Below, piece by piece: positions 7,277 through 16,871 of a stretch of 64,000 nt of DNA. The stretch comes from Gaiellales bacterium. GTDB lineage: Bacteria > Actinomycetota > Thermoleophilia > Gaiellales > JAICJC01. Made by a program: the position numbers and the translations under genes. The stretch spans positions 1 to 64,000 of the forward strand of contig DASWRM010000070.1 in NCBI GenBank assembly GCA_036403155.1. Direction: 5' to 3'. The notes beneath the pieces were generated by a model. That model was not told the DNA's origin, did not search any database, and saw nothing but the letters and a program-made list of their open reading frames with translations. Numbering within the stretch: position 1 is the first letter of the stretch; the number at the start of each line of letters is the position of its first letter.

Positions 7277-9682
7277 ATGTCATCCAGCCCCACAAAGAGG
7301 AACCTGGCCGCCCGGATGGGCGGCTGGAGCGCCCGGCGCAGGTTCACCGCGCTGGGGCTCTGGTTGCTGTTCGTGGTCGCGGCCATCGGCATCGGCGTCG
7401 CGACCGGGCAGGTCAATGTCTCGGACGCGCGCCTCGGCGACGGCGAGTCCGGCCACATCAACCGCGTCATCGACGATGCCAAGTTCCACAGTCACGCCCA
7501 CGAGATGGTGCTCGTCCAGTCGTCCTCGCTGACGGCGAAGGACCCCGCCTTCCGGGCGGGCATAGACCGCGTGATCGCCAAGCTGCACGGCTACCGGGAG
7601 GTGATCGACGTCGAGAGCCCGTACTCGCCGCAGTATGCCGGCCAGATCAGCAGCGACGGCCACTCGGCGCTCGTGCGGTTCCAGATCTTGGGTGACAGGG
7701 AGACCGCCCCCGACCGCATCCAGCCGGTGATGGACGGGATCGAGTCGCTCGGGCCGGACAGCCCCGGCCTGACGCTTCGCCAGTTCGGCGAGGCCTCGGC
7801 GGTGCACGTCCTCAACGACAAGATCAACGCGGACTTCGAGAACGCCCGGAACATCTCCCTGCCGCTGACCATGGTGATCCTCCTGATCGCGTTCGGCGCC
7901 CTGGTGGCGGCCGGCGTCCCGGTGCTGCTCGCCTTTTCGGCGGTGCTGGCGACGTTCGGTCTGAACGCGATCGTCAGCCACCTGATCCCGACGGTCGACG
8001 TGGCGCAGGAGGTCATCCTGATGATCGGCATGGCGGTCGGCGTCGACTACTCGCTGTTCTACCTGCAGCGGGAGCGCACCGAGCGCGAGCCGACGAAGGC
8101 GGCCGACGTGGCGGCGATCAAGGCCGCCAAGCTGGCCGTCAAGTCGGCGAAGCGGGCCGGCGATCGCCAGTCCGTGGCCGAGGCGCGCGCGGCGGTCAAG
8201 GCCGCGAGGGCGGAGTCGCGGGCAAACCGCCGGCGGGCGCTGGAGATCGCGGCGTCGACCTCCGGCCAGGCGGTGCTCATCTCCGGGTTCACCGTGATGA
8301 TCGCCATGGCCGGGATGCTGATGGCGGGCGACGCGACGTTCGTCGCTCTCGGCGTGGCCTCCATGCTGGTGGTGGCGGCCGCGATGGTCGGCTCGCTGAC
8401 CGGCCTGCCCGCCGTGATCGCCCTGCTGGGCGACCGCGTCGAGCGGGGGCGGGTGGCGTCCTGGGTCACCTACCCGGTGCGCCGGATCGCCTCCCGCGGC
8501 CGCGTGCGCACCCGGCAGCCGAAGGGCCGCGTCTGGGCAGCCGTGCTCGACCGCGTGCTGCGGCGCCCGGCGGTCTCGGCCGGCCTTGCGGCCGCGCTCC
8601 TGATCGCGCTCGCGATCCCGGCGTTCAGCCTCAAGACCGAGACGCCGTCGTTCAAGTTCCTGCCGCCGAACCTGGGTGTGGTGAAGACGTACAACGCCAT
8701 CCAGAAGACCTTCCCGGGCAAGGGCGACCCCGCCACGGTCGCGATCAAGGCCGACGACGTGGGCTCGCCCCGGGTGCAGCAGGCGATCCGGGACTTCAAG
8801 CGGGCCGCGGTCGCCACGGGACAGGTGAGCCTGCCGATCGACGTCAGCACCAACCCGGCCAAGACCGTGGCCGTGCTGACGGTGCCGATCCAGGGTGACG
8901 GCGCCAACGCCGCCTCCCAGCAGGCCATCCACACCCTTCGAGACCGGGTGATCCCGGCGACGCTTGGGGCGCAGCTGCCCGGAGCCGACATCGGCGTGAC
9001 CGGCGACACCGCCGGCTCGATGGACTTCAACGACCTGATGCAGGTGCGCACGCCGATCGTGTTCGCGTTCGTGCTCGGGCTGGCGTTCCTGCTGATGCTG
9101 GTGACGTTCCGGTCGATCGTGATCCCGGTGAAGGCGATCATCCTCAACCTGCTGTCGGTCGGCGCCGCCTACGGCGTGCTGGTGGCCGTGTTCCAGCACG
9201 GGATCGGGGCGTCGCTGCTGGGGTTCCACTCGACCGGCACGATCGCGAACTGGCTGCCGCTGTTCCTGTTCGTGATCCTGTTCGGGCTGTCGATGGACTA
9301 CCACGTCTTCATCCTCAGCCGGGTCAAGGAGCTCGTCGACAACGGCATGCCCACCGAGGACGCGGTGACGCAGGGCATCAAGGACACGGCCGGCACGGTG
9401 ACCAGCGCGGCCGCGGTGATGGTGGCGGTGTTCGGCATCTTCGCCACCCTGTCGGTGCTCGACGTGAAGCAGCTGGGCGTGGGCGCGGCAGCCGCCGTGC
9501 TGATCGACGCCACCGTGATCCGGGCGGTGCTGCTGCCCGCCACGATGAAGCTGCTGGGCGACTGGAACTGGTACCTGCCGGCCTGGCTGGACTGGCTCCC
9601 GACGCTGACGCACAACGGCTCGGTGGAGCCGGAGCCGACGCCGGCGCCGGTCTCGATCGATCCCGCCCCGGCCGCCGCATAG
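7277..9682 (+). CDS. MMPL/RND-family membrane exporter
   Basis: An 801-residue transporter related to mycobacterial MmpL proteins and hopanoid/lipid exporters. It has two repeats, each with one helix, a large extracytoplasmic domain and five helices. The proton-relay Asp-Tyr pairs are present: Asp257-Tyr258 in GVDYSLFYLQRER and a second in GLSMDYHVFILSR near residue 672. Between helix 4 of repeat 1 and the next helix there is an Ala/Lys/Arg-rich insert (about residues 271-322) that is roughly twice the usual loop length and looks helical. The C terminus is Pro-rich. The ATG follows GAAGGG. The likely cargo is lipid or a hydrophobic compound. Confidence 0.88.
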   Translation: MSSSPTKRNLAARMGGWSARRRFTALGLWLLFVVAAIGIGVATGQVNVSDARLGDGESGHINRVIDDAKFHSHAHEMVLVQSSSLTAKDPAFRAGIDRVIAKLHGYREVIDVESPYSPQYAGQISSDGHSALVRFQILGDRETAPDRIQPVMDGIESLGPDSPGLTLRQFGEASAVHVLNDKINADFENARNISLPLTMVILLIAFGALVAAGVPVLLAFSAVLATFGLNAIVSHLIPTVDVAQEVILMIGMAVGVDYSLFYLQRERTEREPTKAADVAAIKAAKLAVKSAKRAGDRQSVAEARAAVKAARAESRANRRRALEIAASTSGQAVLISGFTVMIAMAGMLMAGDATFVALGVASMLVVAAAMVGSLTGLPAVIALLGDRVERGRVASWVTYPVRRIASRGRVRTRQPKGRVWAAVLDRVLRRPAVSAGLAAALLIALAIPAFSLKTETPSFKFLPPNLGVVKTYNAIQKTFPGKGDPATVAIKADDVGSPRVQQAIRDFKRAAVATGQVSLPIDVSTNPAKTVAVLTVPIQGDGANAASQQAIHTLRDRVIPATLGAQLPGADIGVTGDTAGSMDFNDLMQVRTPIVFAFVLGLAFLLMLVTFRSIVIPVKAIILNLLSVGAAYGVLVAVFQHGIGASLLGFHSTGTIANWLPLFLFVILFGLSMDYHVFILSRVKELVDNGMPTEDAVTQGIKDTAGTVTSAAAVMVAVFGIFATLSVLDVKQLGVGAAAAVLIDATVIRAVLLPATMKLLGDWNWYLPAWLDWLPTLTHNGSVEPEPTPAPVSIDPAPAAA

Positions 9683-9691
9683 CGGACGACG

Positions 9692-9734
9692 GCAGAAGGG
9701 GCCCGGCCGCCGCCGGCGGCCGGGCCCCTTCTGC
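9692..9734 (+). terminator. Perfect 20-bp hairpin after the MMPL gene
   Basis: The arms GCAGAAGGGGCCCGGCCGCC (9692-9711) and its exact complement (9715-9734) enclose a three-base GCC loop. The hairpin begins ten bases after the MMPL stop. There is no T-run, which is usual for actinobacterial terminators. It separates the exporter from the PAP2-flippase gene. Confidence 0.8.
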
Positions 9735-9841
9735 GTGCCGGGGGCCGCGGTGTCCGCCCCCGGGCCTCCCGGGGGATAACCGAACCGAACACGCTGGCTC
9801 TCCGTATGGGGCGCGACCCCCGCCGCTGGCAGGGTATGCCC

Positions 9842-11605
9842 ATGATCCTCGCGAACCCCGCATACCGCCCCGTCGCGCTCTCCCGGCGCATCCTGCCACG
9901 GGGCTGGGCGCACCTGGCCATCCAGCTCGCGCTGTTCGCGGTGCTCGACCTGGTCTACGAGACGACCCGCATGCTGGCGGTCGGCGACCGCGGCGTCGCG
10001 ATCGGCCACGCGCACGACATCGTCTCGGCGGAGCGGACGCTCGGCATCTTCCACGAGCTGTCCGTCCAGCACTTCGCCGCGCGGCACGATCTCGTCCAGT
10101 CGATCGCGAACTGGATGTACTTCAACTGCCAGTTCACGATCAGCTTCGGATTCCTGCTCTGGGTGTACCTGCGGCGGAACGACGCCTACCCGATCGTCCG
10201 CAACGTGTTCCTCGCAGCGAACGCGATCGGGCTCGTCTGCTACGCGCTGTATCCCGCGGCGCCCCCGCGCATGCTCGGCGGCCTCGGCTTCGTCGACACG
10301 CTGAACCAGACCAGCGTGAATCACAACTCCGGCCTGATCGCCTCGCTCGCGAACCCGTACGCGGCGATGCCCAGCCTGCACACGGCATACGCGCTCACCG
10401 TCGGCGTCTCCGCGGTGCTGCTCGTCCGCAACCCGGTCCTGCGCGTCGCCTGGGCGTTCTACCCGGCGCTGGTCGTGTTCTCGATCGTCGCCACCGCAAA
10501 CCACTTCTTCCTCGACGCGGCCGGCGGCGCCTCAGTGGCGGCAGTTGCCGCTCTCTCGGTCGTCGCCGCCCGCCGGCGCAGCCGCCGCATCGCGGCTGCG
10601 CTGGTCGCGCTGCCGGTCGCGTCGTTTCTGGCCTACCGCTTTGCCGGGGAGGCGCGCGACACGGTCTCGACGCTGGCCGCCGTCGCCATCGGCGCGCTGC
10701 TCCTGTCGCTCGCGGCAAACCTGCTCTCCGTGTGGCTGAAGGCGGCGGTCTGGCGGCGCACCCTCACGGCGCTTCCCGACGCGCCCCGCCTGACCACGCG
10801 CGACCTGCTGCCGAGCGTGTTCATCGGCTTCCTCTTCAACACCGTGCTCGTCGCCCGCCTGGGTGAGGTGGCCAAGGTCGCCGTGCTCCGCCGCCGGCTC
10901 CGCCGTGACGGCTCGGAGGTGGGACTGCCCACGATCACCGGCACGCTCGTGGCCGAGCAGCTCGTGCTGGGTGCCGCTCTGGTCGCCGTGGGCGCCGTGC
11001 TCGCCCTCACCATCGTCGAGCTGCCCGCGTGGGCCGTGACCACCTTGATCGTCCTCGGTGCGGTGACCGGCGGCGCCGTCGTCGCCGGGCTGCTTGCCAG
11101 GCGCGCAAGCATCGAGCTCCCTCCCCGGCTGGCGCGCCTGGCCGGCCCGGCCCGTGAGCTGGCTGCGGGCGGCATGCACATCGCCCGCCGCCCGCGGCAG
11201 CTCGGAGCCGCCCTCGCGCTCGGCGCCGGCTCGTGGGCTGCGCAGATCGCCGGGATCTACTGGACGCTCGACGCCGTCGGCCTCACGCACAGCCTGGCCG
11301 CCGCGTCCGCCGTCTTCCTCGTGTCCACGCTCGTCGGCCTGTTCCCCGTGATGCCGGGCAACGTCGGCGTGTTCCAGCTGGCCGTCGCCGGGGTGCTCGC
11401 CACGTCGTTCGGCGTGTCGGCCGAGGCCGGCGCAGCGTTCGCCGTCGTGCTGCAGGCGAGTGAGGTTGCGCTCGGCGCCGGCATCGGCGCGCTGTACCTT
11501 GTCGCCGAGGGGCTGTCGTTCGCCGACCTGCGCCGCCAGGCCGCGCCGGTCAGCACGCTCCCCGCGCGCGATGCGGACGAGCCGCGTCTCGCCTACGCTG
11601 CCTGA
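9842..11605 (+). CDS. PAP2-type (IPC synthase-like) phosphotransferase fused to LPG-synthase/flippase-like domain
   Basis: A 587-residue integral membrane protein with two domains. Residues about 1-245 form a PAP2_3/Aur1-like domain with the expected blocks YPAAPPRM, MPSLHTAYA and NHFFLDAAGG; the two His residues are the catalytic pair of phosphatidate/inositolphosphotransferase enzymes. Residues about 270-565 match the UPF0104/lysylphosphatidylglycerol-synthase transmembrane family, with FNTVLVARLGEVAKVAVLRR and VMPGNVGVFQ. A head-group transferase joined to a possible lipid flippase suggests synthesis and movement of an inositol- or glycosyl-phospholipid; this is inference. ATG 9842 is chosen because AGGG precedes it by 7 nt; in-frame ATGs at 9836 and 9806 are alternatives. 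Confidence 0.85.
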   Translation: MILANPAYRPVALSRRILPRGWAHLAIQLALFAVLDLVYETTRMLAVGDRGVAIGHAHDIVSAERTLGIFHELSVQHFAARHDLVQSIANWMYFNCQFTISFGFLLWVYLRRNDAYPIVRNVFLAANAIGLVCYALYPAAPPRMLGGLGFVDTLNQTSVNHNSGLIASLANPYAAMPSLHTAYALTVGVSAVLLVRNPVLRVAWAFYPALVVFSIVATANHFFLDAAGGASVAAVAALSVVAARRRSRRIAAALVALPVASFLAYRFAGEARDTVSTLAAVAIGALLLSLAANLLSVWLKAAVWRRTLTALPDAPRLTTRDLLPSVFIGFLFNTVLVARLGEVAKVAVLRRRLRRDGSEVGLPTITGTLVAEQLVLGAALVAVGAVLALTIVELPAWAVTTLIVLGAVTGGAVVAGLLARRASIELPPRLARLAGPARELAAGGMHIARRPRQLGAALALGAGSWAAQIAGIYWTLDAVGLTHSLAAASAVFLVSTLVGLFPVMPGNVGVFQLAVAGVLATSFGVSAEAGAAFAVVLQASEVALGAGIGALYLVAEGLSFADLRRQAAPVSTLPARDADEPRLAYAA

Positions 11606-11628
11606 CGCAAGCGAGCGGTGGAGGACCG

Positions 11629-12395
11629 GTGCGGCGCGTCGTGCTGAGCGGGCTGATCGTTGTGGCGACCATGGCCGGTGCGGCCGCGGGCTGCGGCGTC
11701 GCAGCGAGCGCCGGTGACGGATCGTCGGCGGCCTCGAGCACGGCCAAGCCGCCGCCCACCTCGACCGGCCTCACCGACACCGTGCCGGCCACCACGTCGG
11801 CTCCGCCTCCGCCCCCGGCGCCGTCGCCGCGGCGGCCGGCGATCACCCGCGATCCGATCCACTACGGCCGTGCGCGGCTGGCCGAGATGTCGGCCTACGC
11901 TCGCCGCCACTACGGAATCTCCAGCCACCGGCTGCGGCCGCACGTGATCGTGCTCCACTTCACCGACTCGGGGCCCGGCTCGTACCCGGGCGTCCACGCG
12001 CTGTTCGATGCGAACAGGCCCAACGGCGGCGAGCTGCCCGGCGTCTGCGCGCACTTCGTCGTCGACCAGGACGGGACGATCTACCAGCAGGTGCGGCTGA
12101 CCGTCATGTGCCGCCACGCGATCGGGCTCAACGACCGCGCGATCGGCATCGAGATGATCCAGCAGCAGGGCGTCTCGTCGCACTGGGCCGACCAGCAGAT
12201 CCTCCACCGCCGGCCGCAGATCCGCAGCGTCCTGCACCTCGTCCGCTGGCTGCAGGCCCGTTACGGGATCGCGGTGCGCAACGTGATCGGACACGCCATG
12301 GCGAACGACTCGCCCTTCTTCCACGACCACGAGGGGTGGCGCAACGACCATACGGACTGGCAGCGCGCGGACGTCCTGGCGCTCCGCCGGCGCCT

Positions 12396-12399
<4 letters not shown>
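11629..12399 (+). CDS. Secreted N-acetylmuramoyl-L-alanine amidase (Amidase_2)
   Basis: A 256-residue exported peptidoglycan amidase. The N terminus is a signal sequence ending AGAAAGC, compatible with lipoprotein processing although the lipobox is weak. A Thr/Pro-rich linker (about residues 35-75) follows. The catalytic domain shows VIVLHFTDS (first zinc His), CAHFVVDQDGTIYQQ, CRHAIGLNDRAIGIEM and, near the end, IGHAMANDS with DHEGWRNDHTDW, the layout of the T7 lysozyme/PGRP fold. The GTG 11629 start has GGAGG just upstream. The stop overlaps the GTG of glycerol kinase (GTGA), so the two are co-transcribed even though their functions look unrelated. It may act in wall turnover. Confidence 0.82.
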
Positions 12400-13781
<1,382 letters not shown>

Positions 13782-15239
13782 TCAGGCCGGCTCCGGCTCC
13801 GCGACTGCTTCGACCGCCAGCTCTGACGCGACGCCGCGAGGGACGAACAGCAGCGTTGCGACCAGCCCGACGACCGCGAGCGCCGCGCCCGCGAGGAACG
13901 CCACGTTGAACCCGTCGACCAGCGCATGCGGGAAGACGGTCGCCGGATTTCCGGGATGCGACCCGACGTAGTCGTTCACGCGAGTGAACGTGATCGTCGA
14001 GAGGATTGCGACGCCGAGCGCGCCGCCCACCTGCTGCGAGGTGTTGATCAGGCCCGATGCCACGCCCGCCTCGTCGTGACCGACGCCGACCAGCGACGCG
14101 ATCTGCACCGGGACGAACGAGAAACCGAGCCCCAGCCCCGCGAGGATGAAGCCGGGCAGGAGATCCGCCTGGTAGGAGCCGCCGACCGAGACCTGGGAGA
14201 ACCAGAGCAGGCCTGCGGTCGTCAGCACCATCCCGGCCAGCAGGACGGTGCGCACGCCGATCTTCGTCACGAGCGCCTGCGAGGCGCCCGCGGCCACGAT
14301 GATCGTGCCCGCGATCAGCAGGTACGCGAGGCCCGCCTTCAGGGCCGAGTACCCGAGCACCTGCTGCATGTAGAGCGACAGCAGGAAGAACATCGAGAAG
14401 ATCGACGCGCCCAGCAGGAACCCGACGATGTTGCCTCCGGTCAGCGAGCGCAGCCGGAAGATCGAGAACGGCAGCAGCGGCGCGGCCGCGCGCAGCTCGA
14501 TGGCCACGAACGCGGCGAGCAGCACCACCGACGCGGCAAGCGAGCCGACCACGAGCGAGGACGTCCAGCTGTGCGAGTCGGTCGACACCAGCCCGTACAC
14601 CAGCGCCGTCAGCCCGCCGGTCACCGTGATCGCGCCCAGCACGTCGAAGCTCCGGTTCGCCATCTCGACGCGGCTCTCGCCCAGCACCCGCTGTCCCGCG
14701 AGGATTACGAGCAGGCCGATCGGCACGTTGAGGAAGAAGATCCACTCCCAGCTCACCTGGTCGGTGAGGATGCCGCCGAGCAGCACGCCGACCGCGCCGC
14801 CCATGCCGGCGATCGCGCCCCAGATGCCGAGCGCCTTGTTCCGCTCCTCACCCTCCTGGAACGTGGTGGTGAGGATCGAGAGCGACGCGGGTGAGATGAT
14901 CGCCGCGCCGAGGCCCTGGATGGCCCGAAACGCGATCAGCTGCGTGTCGGACTGCGAGAGGCCGCAGGCCAGCGATGCGCCCGAGAACAGGACGAGGCCG
15001 CCCATGAACAGGCGTTTGCGCCCGAGCAGGTCGGCCACGCGGCCGCCGAGCATCAGGAAGCCGCCGAAGGTCAGGGTGTAGGCGCTGACCACCCACTGCA
15101 GGTTCGCGTCCGAGAAGTCCAGGGCCTTCCGGATTGTCGGCAGTGCCACGTTGACGATCGAGACGTCGAGCACCACCATGAACTGGACGGCGCACAGCAG
15201 GACGAGCGCCAGCCATTTGTGTGAATGTTCGTTGCTCAT
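13782..15239 (-). CDS. DHA2-family (EmrB/QacA-like) multidrug exporter
   Basis: A 485-residue MFS exporter with fourteen predicted helices. Family marks include LDVSIVNVALPTIRK in helix 1 (motif D1), LGGRVADLLGRKRLF between helices 2 and 3 (motif A), and GGILTDQVSWEWIFFLNVPIG in helix 5 (motif C, antiporter). The ATG at 15239 follows GGGAG by 7-8 nt. The gene is divergent from a TetR regulator across an 87-bp region holding a palindrome, so it is very likely repressed by that regulator and induced by an exported compound. The substrate is unknown. Confidence 0.9.
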   Translation of the reverse strand: MSNEHSHKWLALVLLCAVQFMVVLDVSIVNVALPTIRKALDFSDANLQWVVSAYTLTFGGFLMLGGRVADLLGRKRLFMGGLVLFSGASLACGLSQSDTQLIAFRAIQGLGAAIISPASLSILTTTFQEGEERNKALGIWGAIAGMGGAVGVLLGGILTDQVSWEWIFFLNVPIGLLVILAGQRVLGESRVEMANRSFDVLGAITVTGGLTALVYGLVSTDSHSWTSSLVVGSLAASVVLLAAFVAIELRAAAPLLPFSIFRLRSLTGGNIVGFLLGASIFSMFFLLSLYMQQVLGYSALKAGLAYLLIAGTIIVAAGASQALVTKIGVRTVLLAGMVLTTAGLLWFSQVSVGGSYQADLLPGFILAGLGLGFSFVPVQIASLVGVGHDEAGVASGLINTSQQVGGALGVAILSTITFTRVNDYVGSHPGNPATVFPHALVDGFNVAFLAGAALAVVGLVATLLFVPRGVASELAVEAVAEPEPA

Positions 15240-15258
15240 GGTTCGGTTCTGCTCCCAG

Positions 15259-15295
15259 TTGGTGAATGGTTTAGGATACGATACAGTGGTGTATC
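15259..15295. promoter_or_regulatory. TetR operator and promoter between exporter and regulator
   Basis: GATACA-GTGG-TGTATC at 15280-15295 is a perfect 6-bp inverted repeat. On the plus strand TTGGTG (15259-15264) and TACAGT (15282-15287) have a 17-nt spacing, so the palindrome covers the -10 of the regulator gene. A further GATAC copy just to the left overlaps TATCCT on the minus strand, a likely -10 for the exporter. This is the expected layout for a TetR protein that represses both genes. Confidence 0.7.
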
Positions 15296-15326
15296 AAAAG
15301 TACGCGCCGAGTGTCAAATTGCCACG

Positions 15327-15932
15327 ATGTCTGATCTGACAACCTCCGAAGAGCTGCGGCGCCCGCCCGGTCGACCGCGAAACGAGGACGCGGACCGGCA
15401 CATCATCGCGGCCGCGCTGCGCCTGCTTGCCGAGCAGGGGTACGACCGCACGTCGATGGAGGCCGTGGCCGCGGAGGCGGACGTGACCCGGGCGACGGTG
15501 TACCGGCGCTGGCCATCCAAGCCGGAGCTGGTCTGCGCCGCGCTCTCGGCGTATCCGGACGACGCCTACGCGGCCGAGCCGGAGGACGTGCGCGGCTTCC
15601 TGGTGAACATGCTGTCCGCGTTCCGGGACGGCGTCCAGGCCTGCGACGGCGTTGCGATCTGCAGCTCGCTCTACCTGAACCGGCACGAGCATCCCGAGAT
15701 GCTCGAGGAGTTCCGCCGGACGATCGTCGAGCCGCGCATGGAGCGGATGGCGTCCGTGCTGGAGGCGGCGATCGCGTCCGGGGGCGTGCGTGAGGGCATC
15801 GACGTCGAGATGGTGGTGTGCATGCTGTTCGGCGCCGGCATCCAGCGGATGCTGACCGGCCACAGCCTGCCCTGCGAATGGCCCGAGCGGGCCGTCGACG
15901 CGGTCTGGCCGCTGCTGTCGCCCGGCCCCTGA
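15327..15932 (+). CDS. TetR/AcrR-family repressor
   Basis: A 201-residue one-component regulator. The N-terminal helix-turn-helix is typical (AEQGYDRTSMEAVAAEADVT then RATVYRRWPSKPELV, about residues 30-72). The larger C-terminal helical domain binds an inducer and dimerises. The start is ATG 15327, giving MSDLTTSEEL; an in-frame ATG at 15225 would place the start inside the operator and the neighbouring gene. It is divergent from a DHA2 exporter with a palindromic site between, so it should be the local repressor and also autoregulate. Confidence 0.88.
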   Translation: MSDLTTSEELRRPPGRPRNEDADRHIIAAALRLLAEQGYDRTSMEAVAAEADVTRATVYRRWPSKPELVCAALSAYPDDAYAAEPEDVRGFLVNMLSAFRDGVQACDGVAICSSLYLNRHEHPEMLEEFRRTIVEPRMERMASVLEAAIASGGVREGIDVEMVVCMLFGAGIQRMLTGHSLPCEWPERAVDAVWPLLSPGP

Positions 15933-15968
15933 CGCCGGCGCGCTACCGCGCCGGGGCTGAGGCCGCGG

Positions 15969-16487
15969 TCACGGCTTCCACTTGATGCTGCATCCGACCG
16001 GCTCGGTCTCTGGGCGCCGCAGCTCGACGCCGGAGAGCACCTCGTCGATGGCCTCCCGCAGCCACACGGCGTTCGCGGCCGGATCGTCATGATCCTCATC
16101 CGGCGCGCCGCGGTAGCGGACGCGCATCTCGCGGTCGACGACGAACACGTCGGGCGTGACCTGGGCGCCGAACTCGCGGGCCACTTCCTGGCTCTCGTCG
16201 TGGAGATACGGCCCGGGCCAGTCCTCACCGGCGACCCGCTCGCGCATGGCCTGGAGCGAGTCAGCGGGGTAGCGCTCGCCGTCGTTGGGGTTGACGAACA
16301 CCATCCGGACGCCGCGCGGCTGGTAGTCCCGGGCCACGTCCACCAGGCGGCGGTGCCACGCGAGCGCGTAGGGGCAGTGGTTGCAGGTGAAGACGACGAC
16401 GACCGGCCCGTCGCCGACGAGCTCGGACAGCCGGTGCTCGCGACCGTCCGTGTCGGGCAGCGCGAAGTCGCTCGCGGCCGCGATCAT
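15969..16487 (-). CDS. Thioredoxin-fold peroxiredoxin-like protein (AhpC/TSA-like)
   Basis: A 172-residue cytoplasmic redoxin. The N terminus FALPDTDGREHRLSEL and the strand VVVVFTCNHCPYA are typical of the PRX_like1 group. Cys35 and Cys38 form a CNHC pair; Pro in TPDVFVVD is the cis-Pro loop. Members are thought to be thiol oxidoreductases or peroxidases, mostly uncharacterised. The ATG at 16487 overlaps the stop of the upstream thioredoxin-like gene (ATGA), so they form a two-gene operon. It is divergent from the TMADH-ETF fusion gene, which suggests a redox link but does not prove one. Confidence 0.8.
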   Translation of the reverse strand: MIAAASDFALPDTDGREHRLSELVGDGPVVVVFTCNHCPYALAWHRRLVDVARDYQPRGVRMVFVNPNDGERYPADSLQAMRERVAGEDWPGPYLHDESQEVAREFGAQVTPDVFVVDREMRVRYRGAPDEDHDDPAANAVWLREAIDEVLSGVELRRPETEPVGCSIKWKP

Positions 16488-16816
16488 GCCGCGACCGCCC
16501 GCGCCAGCGCCGCGCGGACGGCGTCCGGCTCCGGGGTGGGCGAGACGCGGCCGTCCGCACGGCGGTAGACCCGGCAGGTGAGCGCCGGGGGCTCGTCGCT
16601 GGGGAACAGGTCGGCGCCGTCGACGCGGATCGTGGGCGACCCGGGAAACCGCTCGCGCACGGCCTGCTCATCGTCGGCGATCTCGCGGACGTCGACGGCC
16701 TCCGGGTCGAGGCCCGCGTCGTCGAGCGCAGCGCGCAGGTCGTCGAGCGCCCGTGTCGTGGACGGGCACCCCTGCCACCAGAGAAGCTCGACATGCGGTG
16801 TCACGCCGGGCAGCAT
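16484..16816 (-). CDS. Small thioredoxin-like protein
   Basis: About 110 residues with a thioredoxin-like beginning, HVELLWWQGCPSTTRALDDL, and the cis-Pro segment FPGSPTIRVDGADLFP. Only one Cys is present at the usual active-site position (CPST); another is found in LTCRVYR. The pattern recurs in small actinobacterial proteins annotated as thioredoxin-like or related to alkylmercury lyase accessory proteins. ATG 16816 is chosen; an ATG at 16855 would add 13 residues, and a GTG at 16804 would give VTPHVELLWW. It lies upstream of, and overlaps, the redoxin gene. Confidence 0.65.
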   Translation of the reverse strand: MLPGVTPHVELLWWQGCPSTTRALDDLRAALDDAGLDPEAVDVREIADDEQAVRERFPGSPTIRVDGADLFPSDEPPALTCRVYRRADGRVSPTPEPDAVRAALARAVAA

Positions 16817-16871
16817 ACCCGGGCCGGTTCGCCGGAAATCGGCTCGTGCGATCATCTAGGATCGCCAGCCG

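Noticed and set aside
7280-10504. Very long open frame on the minus strand opposite the MMPL exporter (over 1000 codons)
   Set aside because: Arg/His/Gly/Asp-rich translation with no domain; it is the antisense shadow of a well-defined transporter in GC-rich DNA.
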